DNA from: Rhodoluna limnophila
GTDB lineage: Bacteria > Actinomycetota > Actinomycetes > Actinomycetales > Microbacteriaceae
NCBI GenBank assembly: GCA_943326655.2
Contig: CALPUC020000038.1
Span: forward strand, 1 to 7,823
Length of the DNA stretch: 7,823 bases
Direction: 5' to 3'
In this document: positions 6,776-7,823 of the stretch, piece by piece
How the letters are laid out: the number at the start of each line of letters is the position of its first letter
Numbering within the stretch: the stretch's first letter is position 1
The notes under the pieces: generated by a model
What the model was told of the DNA's origin: nothing
Seen by the model: the letters and a program-made list of their open reading frames with translations, nothing else
Database searches by the model: none
Translations under genes and position numbers: made by a program

Positions 6776-7823
6776 TTATTGCTGAGCGAACTCCGACGCC
6801 TTAGCAATCAATTCTCGAGCGCTGGCCTTGGCGACGTCGCTCTGCGACATGCCACTGAGCATTCTGGCGATTTCCTCAACTCGATCTTCGCCGTTCAGAG
6901 CTACTACGTCAGATGCCGTGTACTGCTCCCCCACGGTTTTCATAACCCGGAGATGCTGATCAGCAAAGGCAGCCACCTGACCCAGGTGCGTAACCACGAT
7001 TACCTGAGCCACCTTGGCTAATTGCGCAAGCCTGCGGCCCACCTCGGTAGCGGCAGCTCCACCGACGCCGGCGTCGACCTCGTCAAAGATGAAGGTCAGC
7101 GCCTGCTCAGTACGAGCGAGAACGACTTCGATGGCAAGCATGATTCTGGAGAGCTCTCCGCCCGAGGCTCCCTTACCAATTGGTCTTGGCTCGGCTCCTG
7201 GATAGGCAGCCAGCTGAATACTCACCTGATCAACGCCGTGAGCCTGATAATCGTGCCCTGCATCAACTGCAACCACGAGAGTCGCTCCACCCATCGCAAG
7301 CGTTTTTAGCTCTTCGGTGACCGCGGTTTCAAGACGAAGTGCCGCATGTTTTCGAACAGCGGTTATCTGTCCGGCAAGGTCTTGAACCTGTGCGAATAGT
7401 CGATCAACCTCTAAGGAAAGCGCGCTGATCTGTTCGTCTGAAGAATCCAAATCAAGGAGACGCCTACCTGATGACTCGTAGTAACTCAAAACCTCATCCA
7501 ATGTCGGTCCGTACTTCTTCATGACCGCAGACAGTTCTGCTCGTCGCTGTTGCACCCGATCGAGTTCCTCCGCTCCTCCGCTCTCACTGGAAGCGAGATA
7601 GCCGCTCAGGGCGGCGGCATTTTCTCCGAGTTGGAAACCTAATTCCCGCAGAGTCTCAGCAATTTTTCCAAGCTCAGGGTCATTAACGGCGGCGGCCTCC
7701 AGAATCCGCCTGGCCTTACCAACCAGAGCAATTGCGTCGGTTTGCTCATTCTCACTGGAGATTAACTCGTGAGCCTCCGAGGCGGCGACTCGAAGTTCTT
7801 CACTATGGGTCAGGCGTTGGGCC
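6776..7823 (-). CDS. recN: DNA repair protein RecN, N-terminus cut by window edge
   Basis: SMC-like ATPase that binds DNA ends and promotes double-strand-break repair through RecA. The frame is open from the window edge, giving about 349 C-terminal codons of a protein normally near 560-590 residues; the N-terminal Walker A lies outside. The first ~160 residues visible are coiled-coil rich (ELRVAASEAHELISSE, LDRVQQRRAEL). The C-terminal ABC lobe follows: the signature SGGELSR at 7165-7145, Walker B FIFDEVDAG at 7093-7067 with the catalytic Glu, and the H-loop VTHLGQVAAFAD around 6994-6959. The product ends in SEFAQQ with TAA at 6778. The GTG at 7555 is internal, not the start, because the same frame continues upstream with RecN-like sequence. 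Its promoter and start cannot be judged here. Confidence 0.95.
   Translation of the reverse strand, partial: AQRLTHSEELRVAASEAHELISSENEQTDAIALVGKARRILEAAAVNDPELGKIAETLRELGFQLGENAAALSGYLASSESGGAEELDRVQQRRAELSAVMKKYGPTLDEVLSYYESSGRRLLDLDSSDEQISALSLEVDRLFAQVQDLAGQITAVRKHAALRLETAVTEELKTLAMGGATLVVAVDAGHDYQAHGVDQVSIQLAAYPGAEPRPIGKGASGGELSRIMLAIEVVLARTEQALTFIFDEVDAGVGGAAATEVGRRLAQLAKVAQVIVVTHLGQVAAFADQHLRVMKTVGEQYTASDVVALNGEDRVEEIARMLSGMSQSDVAKASARELIAKASEFAQQ

Overview
The window looks like a piece of an actinobacterial chromosome. The closest fit is probably a small-genome, moderate-GC member of the Microbacteriaceae (Rhodoluna/Aquiluna-like), but that placement is inferred from protein style and gene order only. 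Every gene lies on the minus strand, so transcription runs from high to low coordinates. Reading that way the order is recN (3' part) - pyrG - xerD - parA - scpA - scpB - rluB - aroH-type chorismate mutase - tyrA (5' part). The recN, pyrG, xerD, parA, scpA, scpB, rluB backbone follows the same order as Mycobacterium tuberculosis Rv1696 to Rv1711, from memory, but with far fewer genes in between.

Region by region: 7823-6776 is the C-terminal part of RecN, a DNA double-strand-break repair ATPase. A 68-base gap (6775-6708) carries a possible promoter for pyrG (CTP synthase, 6707-5031). xerD (tyrosine recombinase, 5038-4097) overlaps the end of pyrG by 8 bases. After a 37-38 base gap with a very strong ribosome binding site comes parA (4058-3225). 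It is followed by scpA (3241-2423), scpB (2433-1855) and rluB (1880-1074), each overlapping the one before. Two bases after rluB comes an AroH-class chorismate mutase (1071-712), whose stop overlaps the GTG start of tyrA (715 to the window edge). There is no gene-free stretch over 300 bases, no RNA gene, no mobile element and no CRISPR array.

Functionally, three themes are packed into one convoy. The first is chromosome maintenance: RecN repair, XerD dimer resolution, and ParA plus ScpAB, which with an SMC made elsewhere would form condensin. The second is nucleotide supply and ribosome maturation (PyrG, RluB). The third is the tyrosine branch of aromatic amino acid synthesis, chorismate to prephenate to 4-hydroxyphenylpyruvate (chorismate mutase, TyrA).

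The most notable observation is an in-frame TAA at codon 17 of the otherwise intact chorismate mutase gene. It separates the catalytic N-terminal arginine from the rest of the protein. It is either a recent nonsense mutation or a sequence error. I see no convincing undescribed system here; the rest is conserved housekeeping DNA with unusually tight packing.
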